Notes under the pieces: model-generated
What the model was told of the DNA's origin: nothing
Databases searched by the model: none
What the model saw: only the letters and a program-made list of their open reading frames with translations
Assembly (NCBI RefSeq): GCF_001949145.1
Contig: NW_019091375.1
Coordinates: 1,159,649 to 1,212,576, forward strand
Origin: Acanthaster planci
Lineage: Eukaryota; Echinodermata; Asteroidea; Valvatida; Acanthasteridae
Length of the DNA: 52,928 nt
Reading direction: 5' to 3'
Shown here: one piece after another, positions 41,429 to 52,928 of the stretch
Position numbering within the stretch: the stretch's first letter is position 1
Layout of the letters: each line of letters starts with the position of its first letter
Made by a program: the position numbers and the translations under genes

Positions 41429-43388
41429 TCCATTCTGTTTTCTGGATGAACTCTGCTGCACGTGATTCAGTGTAAATTTATGTAAATAATTATAGCAATA
41501 TCCAGCGACAGAGCGTAATGGAAACTGTCTCAACTGACTAAGGAAAGTATACTTATTGAAAGCGGTTGTAGAAATAATTTGTATACGCAATATAAGCTTT
41601 CATTTGCTGCGAACTTTATCATGTGCTAACATAACCTGATGCTAACATGTAATAGAAGCTACCGCTACGACCGTTTATATCAGAGAGCAGGACACAGGGT
41701 GACTTTTTTCCGTGTTAGTTATTCTTTTTATTGTATATGGAGCTTTTGTGGTGATTACTATTTCCTATACTGATGGGGCGGGTTGTAAAAGGATGCTTAG
41801 TATCTGTCATAGAAGGTAAGCAGGGTTTTTTTCACTGGCTCCCCTACATCCATAAACTCGAAAACAGGACAAAGGGTAAAGAACGCTATATTCAACGTAG
41901 AATGAATCACACAATATAGGCCACTTTCTCTGTGGGCATAAATTGTATACGTTCACACGACATTAAAACGGGGGAAAAGGAGCACTTCAGAATAAGAACG
42001 AGGATAAATGATGCTTGACACCCTTCCCTGAAGTTATGCTACGTCACTGAAAATTGTACACACCGTTGGATAACACTTGTGTAAATAGACATTAAGTTAA
42101 CGGCAAGATAATACAATCAACATCGTTAAAAATGTATTACATTTTACACATTCAAACTCGACAAGGCAGAACCGAAAATTCAAATTGCCAAATGAAAGAA
42201 GACCAAAAAGCAGGCTATGTAGGCTATCACGTCTAATAGGCTAAATCAAGGACCTACAGAAATCAAACAGAACATTGGGATTCAACAGAAAATTACCAGA
42301 ATGCTAACAGAAATGTGAAATAAAAGAGTATAAATCCATGCACGATATTAGTATATTAGCACGATAATGGACAACTTCGCCCATGTTACCCGCCTGGTGT
42401 GGGCTGTCTTTTGTTTTCCGAAGGCTTCGTTCACACAAGCTGGCGTACACAACCTTAAGTTAACTGTGTGGACAACCTTTCCTTCGGTTCACAGGTTTAT
42501 ACGTAAGACTGAGACACTAACCAATGCACTGTTTTTAATCTGTTTAAATGAATTCACATTAAAGCAGGCGAAGTTTTTAAACTTAACCATTAGACTGCAT
42601 GCATGCATCGAGTGATGTGTCAGTAAATCCCCTGATAGGCCTACACATACAATCCCTGATGTAGGCCTACGTGTACTGCACTTTTATTGATACTGCACGG
42701 CCTAGGTGTAAGTTACAGCTCTGTAGTTAAGCTCTATGCCCATAGAGCCATGAGCTGCTTCGTGACAAACCATCCGATTAAAGTATTTCATGTATTACAG
42801 GGCGCAAATTCATGAAACGCACGCGTAGGCTCCTTGCACTTTCACTCCACATCAAGTTGACCGAAAATATGTCCTTGGTCCTACCAACAATTGTTTCAAC
42901 CTTCTCATTCCATCAAACCCTCAACCCAAACCTTTGTCACCGTATTGTTACTGTGTTACCATCTTATACCTGGCCCCGAGCTTTCAGACTTAGCTTATTA
43001 AGCCATTTATGAGTTAAATTTGAATAAAATCTGGTATACCGAGTTCCTGAATGGTATTTTTTCAAAACTTTCTATTGTCTTTGGCTTTGTAAAGCCAGAT
43101 CGATACTTTTGCGGCTGTTCAAAAATCAACTCTCACGAGTTTTTCCGTGTGTTCGTGTAAAATCCTGACGAGGAGGTGGTGTGTAATCCTGTTCCGAGAC
43201 CGGTGTTCTTGGGGCGTCAAGAACGGACTGAACTCGACCTCTCCTACCGTGTATTGACCGCGTATGCCTGAAATCGATTCGTTCTGAGCAGAGACGTCGA
43301 AAAGCTTTAGGAAACAGACTGGACCCAACTTTTTCCATTTTCGCTGGATGAAAAAAAGTGCTGATTATTTTTCGATCATCAGGTCGAT

Positions 43389-43639
43389 AGAGGGGGCTAT
43401 TGAATTTTTTGACAAATTTTTACATTTCCTTAGAGGGCGTCATACTCAAAAGTGCACCTCGTTTAATGGAATTATGGGGGCGCTGTTGCATATAAATTGA
43501 CGTTGGCAACTTCTGGCCCAAAGAGGGCGCTATATATATTTTATTTTGTTCTATAGAGGGCGCCACTCATTTCGCCAACAGAGGGCGGTAAATATTGATT
43601 CAACAGAGGGCGCTATATTTATTTTCAATAGAGGGCACT
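43389..43639 (+). promoter_or_regulatory. Cluster of eight AGAGGGCGC-type motifs
   Basis: Starts at about 43389, 43432, 43480, 43522, 43555, 43580, 43605 and 43630, all on the plus strand and 25-50 nt apart. AGAGGGCGC fits the CTCF core AGRKGGCRS. Either a binding-site array or a tandem remnant of a repeat whose unit carries this word. Confidence 0.4.
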
Positions 43640-44883
43640 ATTGGTACATGGTAAACGTTGCGGCGGCATGTGCAAAATGCAAATGGAAAACTAGGACACG
43701 ACAGACTTCAAAAATAAGGTCATGAAGTTTTGAAATATTGGTAGCATAAAGGTAGGCTGCAGTGTATTCCCCCTTATTGGAAATCTATATTATAAAGGTT
43801 ATTTACGGGATCCCCCAAATACATTTTGTTCATGAAAGGTTTGCATAATTGATTGTCTTGTACACGTGAGATGAGGTTTCAGTTTCCTTGGACATGTTGG
43901 ACAGGCATGACGGGTTGGTAGTACTTGTACATATGCGATGACGAGTGGTAGGCCCAGAATGCCCTGCCAAATCTGCGTCCTTGCTCAAACATAATATAGT
44001 AATAGTATAGTGAACATGGTGAACTATTTCCATCGGTGAACATTCCTCATGTATGTAGCCTACATACAGTGTACATGTATGTACGACTTGGTGTGACTTG
44101 CTGCCATATTTGTTTACATGAATTGTAACGCTATCCATCAGTCATGTCAGTCTCTTTTATAAAATCTAGCCTTTGATTTATGATTCACACTTCTTGACTG
44201 CACTGCACCTCTGACACTTATTCTGCTTTTTAAATCAGATTTTTCCTTTGAGAGTAACCGTGAGGTACATGTACCTATTTTCATGTACATTTTAATTAGC
44301 TCTAGACAGTGAAAGTTAACGGTGGGTTTTAGACTGTACAAGTATGCCTAGGACACACGTAGGACATAGAGCCTATTTTGAAAAATCTGAGATGTTACTC
44401 AACAATTGTCCAAATTCTTCCCAGCGATCACACCAATGCATAAGCCACTGTTGATTCCATGTATCGGTTAGACTATTTTCAGACGTGGGAGTGTTCAACC
44501 TGCCATAGACAGCCGTAGCGCAGTGCGTGTCACCTGCTTTGCTGGTATCAATCCAGTCACACCGACATGACAAGAGTCTATATTGTATGCATGTACCTGT
44601 AGGTCACTCATGCAATAAAAATAGAATTTCCCCCAAAATAGTTGAACCAACTGATCAAGTGTTTCCTAAGTAAATACCTCACATTTTTCACTGCGTAGTA
44701 CTCAAAATATTAAGTCACTGCTGGAAAAAATGTTCAGCATTACCATATGAAATGCTTTCCTTCATGTACATGTTTATCTTGACTGGCATTGAGGATATCA
44801 AGTCGTCCTGCCATTGCAAAAATTATAGCAATTTTTTTTAATATCTTAACTAAAAGGACATAGTCTGGAATTATAACAGTCTT

Positions 44884-45032
44884 TATAGAGGGCTTGCGAG
44901 TGACGTCACATTAGAGGACATTTCCTTCTTCCTCTAAGATCAGCTCAAGTAAACCTTTTGAGCATTCATTGGCGTTAAATCTAAATACCAAAACATGTCG
45001 TCTGGAAGGGTGCTCTACACCGGCCCTCTATA
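44884..45032. mobile_element. 149-bp inverted-repeat element (MITE-like) with CRE
   Basis: Perfect 10-bp termini TATAGAGGGC (44884-44893) and GCCCTCTATA (45023-45032). Inside is a palindromic CREB/ATF site TGACGTCA (44901-44908). It lies about 560 nt upstream of the putative gene E start. No ORF. Confidence 0.5.
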
Positions 45033-45595
45033 GGCCAAGCAGTTTGCATTACACTATAGTAAGGTCCCCTAACATGGCACACTTGACTTCCACTTGACTT
45101 TCTTTATACAGTGTTGCCAGACCTCTTGTTGGGAAAAAATTCAAATTCATGCAAAACATCGCAAAAAATCCTATACACATGTAATTTAAGAAGTTCTGTA
45201 AAGTTGATTAATTCTAATAAATTATTTTTACCTGAATTGACATTCCTAAAGTAAACAAAAATTTTTTAGGTTATTATTTTTACATTTTGGGCTACATTTT
45301 TAAAAGTCCCTTTTGCACGTCAGAGAAAAACATCTTGAAAGCTTGAGCCAAAATAAACATTTCAATAGAACTTTGTAATGGGTAAGATCAGAATAGTGGG
45401 AATTTGATGAAATTTCACCTAGGAAATTTGAGGTAAAAATATTGCTCCTGCAAGGCATTTGAGGCAACAAAATCCAACTGCGCCCACGTTGTGGGCCGTG
45501 CATTAAGTGAAGGATGTTGTGTGACAACAGTAAAAGCTGAAGGGATGCATTGTTGGTATTTTAATTGTAGGAGGAAGTCAGAGTAAGGCAAAACG

Positions 45596-48500
45596 ATGGA
45601 GCAAGGAGTGGCCCGTATTTTGGCAGCATCATCGGAGAGAGAAGAACTTGAGTAAGTTCCTCCCCAGCATGAGGTTATTCAAAGACTAGCTGGGTAAGTC
45701 CAGAATTTAGGGGTCCAAAAGTGGGACATTTATGTATTCCTGTTACATCTGACCTTTGTTGTTGCACATGGAAATATCACCAGAATTGATTTTTCAAACC
45801 ATTAGTATTTGTTTGGCAGGCAATTTGTGCTTATTCATCACTCTTGGAAATTAAAAAAGTATTCTGAGCTTATAAAAATCATATGTCAGATGTCACAGGG
45901 ACATGAAAAAAAATGGGTCCCTGATTCCTGGAATTACGCAGCTGGATTGAGAACCTAAACTGTGGTCCTGCAATTTTACCAATCTATTCCTGGTTTGTTA
46001 TCCTACTTAATGCCAGTCTTCCCAGATCTTTCATAATCCACCAGGAGATCTGTGAAAGAAAGGGCAGGATTAAGGAAGCTAGAGCCCAGCCCAGGCACTT
46101 AAATCACGAGGGACTTGATGCCTCTGTAGTGTTTTGGAGAATATACATGTACCATGTTTATTGATGTTTGATACCCTCTACATGTACATGTAGGCCACGT
46201 GAATCAGTCTGAAGTACACCATGTCTGGGAACTAGTCTTGTGTTTATTGATTGTATTGCACTCAAATAGTTGTGACTCCAACTGACTACTTGTACATGTA
46301 AATGCCTGACTAGACTCGACTTTTGTACTTATGATGACTGGACTTGACCCGAGTAATTATGTTTAACTGAAAGCTAACTTGAGTCACAGTGTTGTCAGCA
46401 CTGGCCTCGAGCTACAACATTTTGTGACTCATTACAACTCTGGCTGAAGTTGCATGTAACTCGTAGACACAATGAAGTCATTTGTTTCTTGTATCTCCAT
46501 TGTATTCCAACAGTGTAATAAGAGAAAACCCACTTCCAGTGAGCACCCAAGAGACTGTGACTCAGATGTGACGAGGAACAAGAACAGTGGATGGAGAAAA
46601 CCGCAGGTAGATAAATTGTTACATTTCAATCATGTTTGCCATCTGTTTAGAAATGAATTTTGCCCCATGCATTTGGCCATGGTATTTGCCAATGTCAAAA
46701 AGCTCTGACGTGCTCTTAGTAAAGGCAGTGGATATACAGCCATTACCGGCAAATTCGAGTAAATTGTATTTTGCCAGCTACAAGTAGACAGCGCCCTCTT
46801 TGCACAAGTAAGCCTGAGTGTAATGGTGATTAAAGTCACTCTGTATTCCCAGTTCATTCAGTGGTCTAGTGGATAGCGTGGACATCTTGAGATCACTTGA
46901 TACGCTCTCAGCTGGGTTCGATCCACAGCTGTCATCTTTTTTTTCCCCAGACTACTAAGAATTTTCTACTTTTGTCAGTGTAAATTGACTTCACTATTTA
47001 ATTACAGAGTAGTACATCCTCCTTCTGATTTGTGGCTCTGGAGGATTTTCAATTGTAAAAATGTCTGGTTCACACCTTGTGAATGCAAAGTCACAATGAC
47101 TATATTGGCACAGACCCAGACTAAAGATTCATTGGGGTAAGAATTTCTTAGTCCAAAAACACAGTTTACTGCATACGTTTCTGGTAAAATGTCGTTTATT
47201 TGCCAACAATAGCTGAATATCCACAGCATTTTATGAAAGAGCCCATGCACTTGAAGAAATCCCAAATCACATAGCTGCCAATTTGTGATGTACATGGGAA
47301 CAGAAAGCAGTCATTTGGCACCATTTTCTGTTCATATATTTCTAGACCAATTTGAGTTAGTCCTTGACCTTCATGGTTAGCCTCTCCTCGATGGGAATTT
47401 CTTTCCGAAAGCCGACTCCAAGAATTCCAGTCTCGCTTGGCCACGAAGGCCACCTGCCAAACTGCAAATTCTCAGTTTGTGGCCCTGCATGCTCTGCACG
47501 CTTTGAATTACACGGTGAAAAGGCTGATTGTTTGGTGGCATGTGGCTCTACTCAAGCTTCCACATTCCCGTTGCCTCTTTTCAAAGTGGGGACTATTGTG
47601 AAGCTGGTGATTATGATGCAAATTCGGTCTTTTCATTTCTGGGCTACACACAAAGGCCAATTACCATATACACAAGAGCCAGGGTCTGCCTTCTTTCGCC
47701 ATGTTCGCTCGAGCTTGGGCCAAGAATAATAGCTGAAAAGTGGGCTGAGAATCTCAATTTTTACGGCATTGCTTAACGCGTCCCGGCGTGAAGGGGTTAA
47801 ATAGACCTTGTCCTTGACCTTGAGATCACTTTTGTCCAAATTTACTGGATTAGGCTGAGATAACTACATTAGCCTGTACGAAATGACAGCAGCTGCTCAC
47901 TTGTGGCTTACCTATTGTGTTACTTCAGCCATACCTTTGGGGCGAAGTCATAAAACCCACAACTCTTTTGGAGCATTTTTGAGGAGTCAGACTGGCATAA
48001 ATATAAACGTAACTGCTACCATCTTTTACTGTTTGAATTTTAACCAGTTGTTCAAGGGGATAGCAGCGTGGTTGGTCCCCTGCCTGTGGGCTCATCTTCT
48101 GGCATCACTGCCCTGATAGAGTAAGGCGATAGCAGCGTGGTTGGTCCCCTGCCTGTGGGCTCATCTTCTGGCATCACCGCCCTGACACAGTAAGTCATCT
48201 CTCTTGTTTCGTTCCTCACTTAATTACAAGATTAGTGATCATGAGTTTGGTTCTCACAACCATCTGCCTTACCCATCAGTCCCTGTACCAATCAGAACCC
48301 ACCCAGCCTATTACTCTCTGCACTGCGGAGTGCTGTATGCGTTCCTGGTTTTAGCAGTGACTATATCTGAAACTAACGGGTGCAAGGGTGAATCTAGGGT
48401 CGTGGGGGCTTTGTTCCCTCTCCCAAAAAAGAGCGAAGTACAGTTACATCATTGTGAACTTTCAGGAATTGGAGGGAATTTGGTGGTCTTAATTTCAATT

Positions 48501-50033
48501 CCTACCCTTCCAAAAGTGTGTTGAAAGCCCCAAAATGTGTTGACGAACCTAAAAGTTTCAAATAAGTGCTCCATTCTCCCCCAAAATAGTTCTGGATACG
48601 CCTTTTGCTGAAACATTTACTCACCATCTTTTGATTTTAAAAAGGTAAAAGGTCGACTTTACTTGACATTTGTGGTGCTTCTTTCCCTGTGTTTAGATTT
48701 GAGCAGACCTCCTTGCCAGTTATTTACCTGCAATAGCTGCCTATGTTGAGGCAAACTAACTGCGTCCTGCGTCGCGGTGCGACTGGACTGACCAGAGATG
48801 AGTTCTCCAATGTTGTTGACGATGCAAGCGTCGCATCGTGAATGGTAGCAGGTAAGAATGTCATATGTTTTATGCGGCCTTTTGGCCAGTAAACAATGAA
48901 TGTAAACATCCCAAAAAAGGATTCCAAGGTACAGTCCATCATTTGCCCTTTTTGGATCATGTTTCTTTGAGGAAGTCTAATGAAGGTTGTCTAAGAACAA
49001 ACCTGATGACGTTTCAGCTCAGTGAATATTGTACATTCTGAGAAAATCAATATTTTCAGGATTTGTAATTCAGATCAAAAGTTGCTGAGTCATGTTTGCA
49101 TTGCTCCTGAATTCAGCATCTGGGACATGTTCTTACGTTTCAGTAAAATGCAGCCTTGTCCCACACTGATCCAACAAATGATGTTGGATCAGAAACCATG
49201 CATGTATGTGTCGTGTCACAACGCATGCATGCGTGCTTCCAATGGCATGTTTCCCTATATGCATCTTCTAAAGGCATCTTAAGACACATAATTGGTAATG
49301 ACCTCCTTTCATAGTTTTTTTCCAAGTGACAGCTTGCAAGAAAGACGAATTTCACTGGGAGTTTAGTTCCATAACTAAATTTAAACAAAGTTTGCTTTTC
49401 GATGATAATTTTGTCCGTTACTTTTTTGGATAGCTGGAAATGATGGGCTGTACCTTTAATATTTAGAATCCAACAGAAATTAATCAAGTCAGATTGAACA
49501 AGTGTTTCCTCCTTGACGCTTTGATACCTTGTTACGGTAGCCCCACTATTGTTAAAGATGTGGTCATTTGAAGACAAACAGACAGAGATTCTGTTGTTGA
49601 ATTTAGACCTATCTGCCTTGAACAGAAGCACGCCCTCAATGGCAGAAAGGAGCCATGTTGGTGGGAAGTCCTCACTTTGTTGGGAGCAAACTGTACATTT
49701 TATAGTTTTCTGGAACCAAAGAGCAGTTCCCACCAAAGGAGCCTGCTTTGCTATTGCGCCCTCTCTTGGGCCTGCTTGGCCCTCATACCCATCAAGGAGG
49801 ATCAGTTTTTTTTTCACAAATGTCTGTTTCTGCTGCAGATGAACTCATTCTATTGTCATTGATTTCTTCCCCAGATGTCGTCGCGTGAAAGCTGTGCATA
49901 TGGCCTCGGGGAACCAGACTATGGTCCTGATGAGAAGAGCACCCTCGCCTCCTTCAACAAGCAGAGAAGCAAGATGGAGGACAAGATCCTACAGGACTTC
50001 CCGGGGATGATTGCCATCAAGGAGAGAAAGTAA
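45596..50033 (+). CDS. Gene E: unrecognised gene, incomplete exon model
   Basis: Four exon-like segments on the plus strand share a low-AT, spliced look. (1) 45596-45651 starts MEQGVARILAASSEREEL with donor TTGA/GTAAGT. (2) 46514-46606 (acceptor TTCCAACAG, donor GCAG/GTAGAT) is open as CNKRKPTSSEHPRDC. (3) 48048 to 48120 or 48189 contains DSSVVGPLPVGSSSGITAL. (4) 49875-50033 (acceptor TCTTCCCCAG) encodes MSSRESCAYGLGEPDYGPD through DFPGMIAIKERK-stop, followed by AATAAA at 50480. Phases do not close: exon 1 leaves two bases, and exon 2 read in that phase soon meets a stop, so exons are missing or some are alternative. Small hydrophilic protein; no family recognised. Confidence 0.35.
46861..46946 (+). 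repeat. tRNA-derived SINE or tRNA pseudogene
   Basis: A box TGGTCTAGTGG (46862-46872), B box GGGTTCGATCC (46914-46924) and a T-run (46937 onward), the layout of a Pol III type 2 unit. The inner stems do not form a clean tRNA, so not called as a functional tRNA. Confidence 0.55.
48059..48196 (+). repeat. 69-bp tandem duplication containing splice donors
   Basis: Units 48059-48127 and 48128-48196 differ at only a few bases. Each ends in a donor (GTAAGG, GTAAGT). Continuous reading through both is blocked by TAA at the end of unit 1, so the units would act as alternative 5' splice sites rather than a longer exon. Confidence 0.8.
49875..50033 (+). CDS. Gene E terminal exon
   Basis: 53 codons including TAA, after a strong acceptor. 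Sequence is basic and acidic with STLASFNKQRSKMEDK; a short helical segment is likely. The alternative frame is also open for 44 codons but is Arg/Ser-rich and less protein-like. Confidence 0.5.
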   Translation: MSSRESCAYGLGEPDYGPDEKSTLASFNKQRSKMEDKILQDFPGMIAIKERK

Positions 50034-50479
50034 CTCAGATGCCAGACCCCGCCTCCGTCACTGGGGAAGAGTTTCCACGTCAGGATCTCAGGCAGTGGTT
50101 CACACAGGCAAGGAAGACTGCAGTTCCTTGCTTCCACGCAGCGACGTAAATCTGTGCTGGGGACTAGGGATAAATATGCTGGGTACCAAGGGACACTGGG
50201 GGCGCTGTTCGTGATGTACAATGTACACCAGGGGTACCGCAGACATGTAAACGCAGAGACTGTCAATCTCGCATGTATAACCATGATTTTATAAAGTATA
50301 CGCAAACAATGGGTGAGACGATGGTTGGTAGCGTGTTCAGTGCACATTACCCACAACAAGTACATGTACTCTTATATGGTCTGTATTTGGTTCCATGTGC
50401 TCCCAATATACACTCACTTTTTTTCCTCTTCGGCACTGTTATCTCATTATTTTGAATCTACATAGGCCAAAATTAAGTA

Positions 50480-50485
50480 AATAAA
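50480..50485 (+). terminator. Polyadenylation signal, putative gene E
   Basis: AATAAA in AAGTAAATAAAAG, about 450 nt after the terminal-exon stop, followed by a T-run. Confidence 0.45.
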
Positions 50486-51880
50486 AGTTTTTTTGCCATC
50501 GAAAAACGGCTTCATGGAATTTGCCGAGTGGAATTCTTCAACTGTGCGTAAGTTCCCTATTACGAGGGGTGAATTTGCTTTCAGTGTTGATTTTAGTCGG
50601 GCACCACACTGATCACTGAAATCTCAATGTAGTTTGGAATGTGAGCTGGGGGTCTGTGCGTTTATATGTCTGGTACAGTATGCACACATGTAAATCGCTG
50701 TCTTGAACTATGCAATAACGGGGGGGGGGATTAGTGCATACTACTTAACACTAGGGGGCGCTGTTTATGATACGATTGATTCTGTATTCTTCCACTCTTT
50801 AACCTTACATTAAAACTGTGTGTTATCTGCCTATTTAGGGCTACTAGAATGCATTCTGGCTGTCGGGGAGTTTCAAAAATACATGTACCTCAGAATCTGC
50901 ATTTTTTGTCACCGCCAGAAAATTGTGGGCAGCCCCTACCCCGATCACAAAGTGCGGGCAGGGGGGGCATGTAAATTCAAACCCTGTTAACAGCATTGTG
51001 AACGCAACATTCTGCTCTTGTAACCAGGACATTTTGAGGTCCCAATCGCTTCGTTCTTCATTGCTTCCATTCCTGATAATGCAAGGTTCCTATTAATACA
51101 AAGTAATCTGCAAAGCCTGCTGGACCTCTTAGTTTGACTGCACCCCCCCCACCCCACAGATTTACGCCCCTGCCATCCTGTCATGAAGCAAGACTGTATG
51201 TTTGTACATGTATATTAGTGGGAAAGAGTTCCATACACCGACATCACTTGACACCCTGTGTACAAAGCCTACCAAGCTGGGCCAGGAAATTCCAAGCAGT
51301 AAACTCTTCAATATTTTCCCTGTTAAATTTGAATTTTTAAGACCGTATTGCTTCTAGATGGCTGATTTACATGTCCCATTGCACGCAGAAAGTGTATGGA
51401 AACTCTTTCCATAATTCTTTCATCCAAATTCATGACTGGAAAGGATATTTTTCCATTTAAAGTAATGATTGGTCAGATTACATTTCAACAACCATTCCAA
51501 GTAATTTGATCATGATACATTCACTCGCATATTTGGGCATATTTATTGCTTTTAATTCATTTTGGGGGAGTCAGGTTTACATAGCAGCTCTTTCCTCATC
51601 TTCCGCCTTCCGTGGCTCAGGTTCGAATCCCACCAAGGCCCACAACCTCTCAAAACTGAAGATGTATTTTCCTTTTCATTGCTGCTCATAGTCATCCTGC
51701 AATTAGTGCTGAATATTCATGAGATGATTAACAATAGCAAACTATTCATGCCAGCCATGTACATGTAAATAATCTCTACGGGATGATTTTCAATTGGCCA
51801 TTAAAGTACAGTCAGTGTGGTGACTATTACATTTTTCCGGCCATTTTCGGATGTGAGATGGGGATAGTGTTAAGTTTTTA

Positions 51881-52034
51881 GGGCTGGGAAGAAAAACCCA
51901 AATAGATATTCAAGAGGGAAGCCCACGGAATCAAGTAGAGACTGCAAACCCAATGAGCTCAGACAAGATGTGATTCTGGGTCGCTGAGGTGGAAGGCGAG
52001 GAAGGTATCACTCTGCCAACCTGACTCCCCAAAA
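51881..52034. repeat. SINE-like interspersed repeat, copy 2
   Basis: Same orientation and block order as 5807-5962: GGGAAGAAAAACCCA, GACTGCAAACCCAATG, GATTCTGGGTCGC, GAGGTGGAAGGCGAGGAA, ACCTGACTCCCC. Diverged in the middle. Confidence 0.6.
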
Positions 52035-52928
52035 TAAAACTCGTAATGTTATCACAATGCTTAACTTCAAAAAGTGTAAGTCGTCGTGTCAGTGCTAAAA
52101 GGTCCTTACAGGCAAATTACATCTAATGGTCCTTATTGAAAAATATTATTTTTTAAACAGAAAATTGGGCAAGAAAAATTGGTTGAAATTAAATATATTG
52201 GCCCCAGAAAAATAATTGAATAAATGAAAGTGAAACAAATGTTGTCAGGTTTCAATCCATGTACAACATTTCCTTCATGCTCAGAGTAAGACCCAGAAAG
52301 TATTTTCAAAATTTTATTTTTGCTGCAATGACCTTTTAGCACTGACGCGAGGAATTTGTACCATAAAACAGTCCCCATTTAGAAAGACTAGTCTTGGGGC
52401 GCTACAAAATTTTACAACCATGTTGCCTGCTTGTAAAAAGTGACTAGCGTACTGCACATTTCACATCTCCCCTTTTCCCATTCATTCCAAATACCAGTTC
52501 TGTACCCATCAATGTTGTCTAGCTCACCACGTGGCCGTTCCAAACCTCATTGGAAAACCTTTCATTATCACCCCATGGAAATGGTTCTATATGCCTTTGA
52601 ATTTTCCCCAAGGAAGCCTTTTATTAGCCTTTCCAATTTCAATTATCACAAAAATTCTAAATCAGAAATTTGCTTGGTGTAGAAATTTGAGCTTGCTGTG
52701 GAAATATGCCTTTTCTGGGTATATTTATCAAACGTTTACTATGTATCAGAACCATTCAATTGTACTTGTGTTTTCATGAAATAAATGTTTAAACTAACAG
52801 ACCTGTTTAGTTTAATTCTATTTGTCAAAATGTAGTGCTTTACCACTTAGCCGATTCTGCCAATTTAACAATGCCACAGTTTCCTATCTATAGACTTAAC
52901 ACTACAGCCCCATCCTAAGCCCAGCCGG

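Larger units (their letters stand above)
41060..45595. other. Intergenic region between gene D and gene E
   Basis: Presumed gene D 3' UTR followed by non-coding DNA. It contains the minisatellite, a cluster of AGAGGGCGC motifs and a small inverted-repeat element. No exon supported. Confidence 0.55.
50034..52928. other. Right-end non-coding region
   Basis: Gene E 3' flank and intergenic DNA. Contains G-rich words (GGGGGCGCTGT at 50202 and 50755), a perfect tRNA B box GGTTCGAATCC (51620-51630, probable SINE fragment) and the second SINE-like repeat. No exon supported. Confidence 0.5.

Noticed and set aside
41129-41475. Pro/Gln-rich ORFs (SQPPTGQSTSHRPV repeats)
   Set aside because: They read through the 19-bp minisatellite, whose period makes all frames open; no splice or domain support.
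45652-45692. Exon 45671-45692 joined to gene E exon 1
   Set aside because: It would need a 16-nt or similarly tiny intron and reads into TAG in the required phase.
46861-46946. Functional tRNA gene
   Set aside because: A and B boxes and a T-run are present, but the arms do not form a clean cloverleaf; better read as a SINE.
47360-47790. Possible second piggyBac-type element ending GGCGTGAAGGGGTTAA near 47790
   Set aside because: One TTAA-like end is visible but no matching inverted end was found on the other side.

Overview
The window is animal genomic DNA, probably from an invertebrate deuterostome (echinoderm, hemichordate or cephalochordate; I cannot choose between them). Genes are split by GT-AG introns, Ig domains sit on single phase 1-1 exons, the intergenic DNA is AT-rich, short repeats rich in TACATG, TAGGCCTA and AGAGGGCGC are scattered throughout, and there are receptor tyrosine kinases (RTKs) and NACHT proteins. 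There is one 655-base assembly gap (23143-23797) and two single Ns (14190, 26507).

Layout. (A) 338-4675, plus: 3' part of a gene for a membrane NLR (Ig - TM - NACHT - LRR-like), whose 5' end lies left of the window. (C) 9371-13838, minus: RTK paralogue with a decayed Ig exon, TM, an enlarged juxtamembrane exon and nine further kinase/tail exons; the beta-3 catalytic Lys is Arg. (B) 14426-22376, plus: complete paralogue of A (signal peptide, four Ig, TM, NACHT/LRR-like; 1619 residues in the spliced model). (c') 26666-27007, minus: remnant of the 3' end of a third RTK copy, cut inside an exon. (D) 30123-41059, plus: intact Ig-RTK (signal peptide, six Ig, TM, complete kinase; 1111 residues). (E) about 45596-50033, plus: an unrecognised gene supported only by isolated exons. 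The rest is introns, intergenic DNA and short mobile elements.

The main result is that A and B encode NLR-like NTPases attached to the membrane behind Ig ectodomains. NLRs are classically cytosolic. Here signal peptide, Ig, TM and NACHT exons join in matching phase in B, and Ig, TM and NACHT join the same way in A, so the architecture is unlikely to be a prediction artefact. In both genes the NACHT frame ends in a stop, but the +1 frame is open across that stop for another 62-74 codons; in B this tail is a glycine-zipper sequence followed by AATAAA. The NLRs alternate with Ig-RTKs of similar modular design. I infer a cluster of immune-type surface receptors with either a kinase or a NACHT NTPase as the cytoplasmic part. 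The functional role is inference; the gene structures are read from the sequence.
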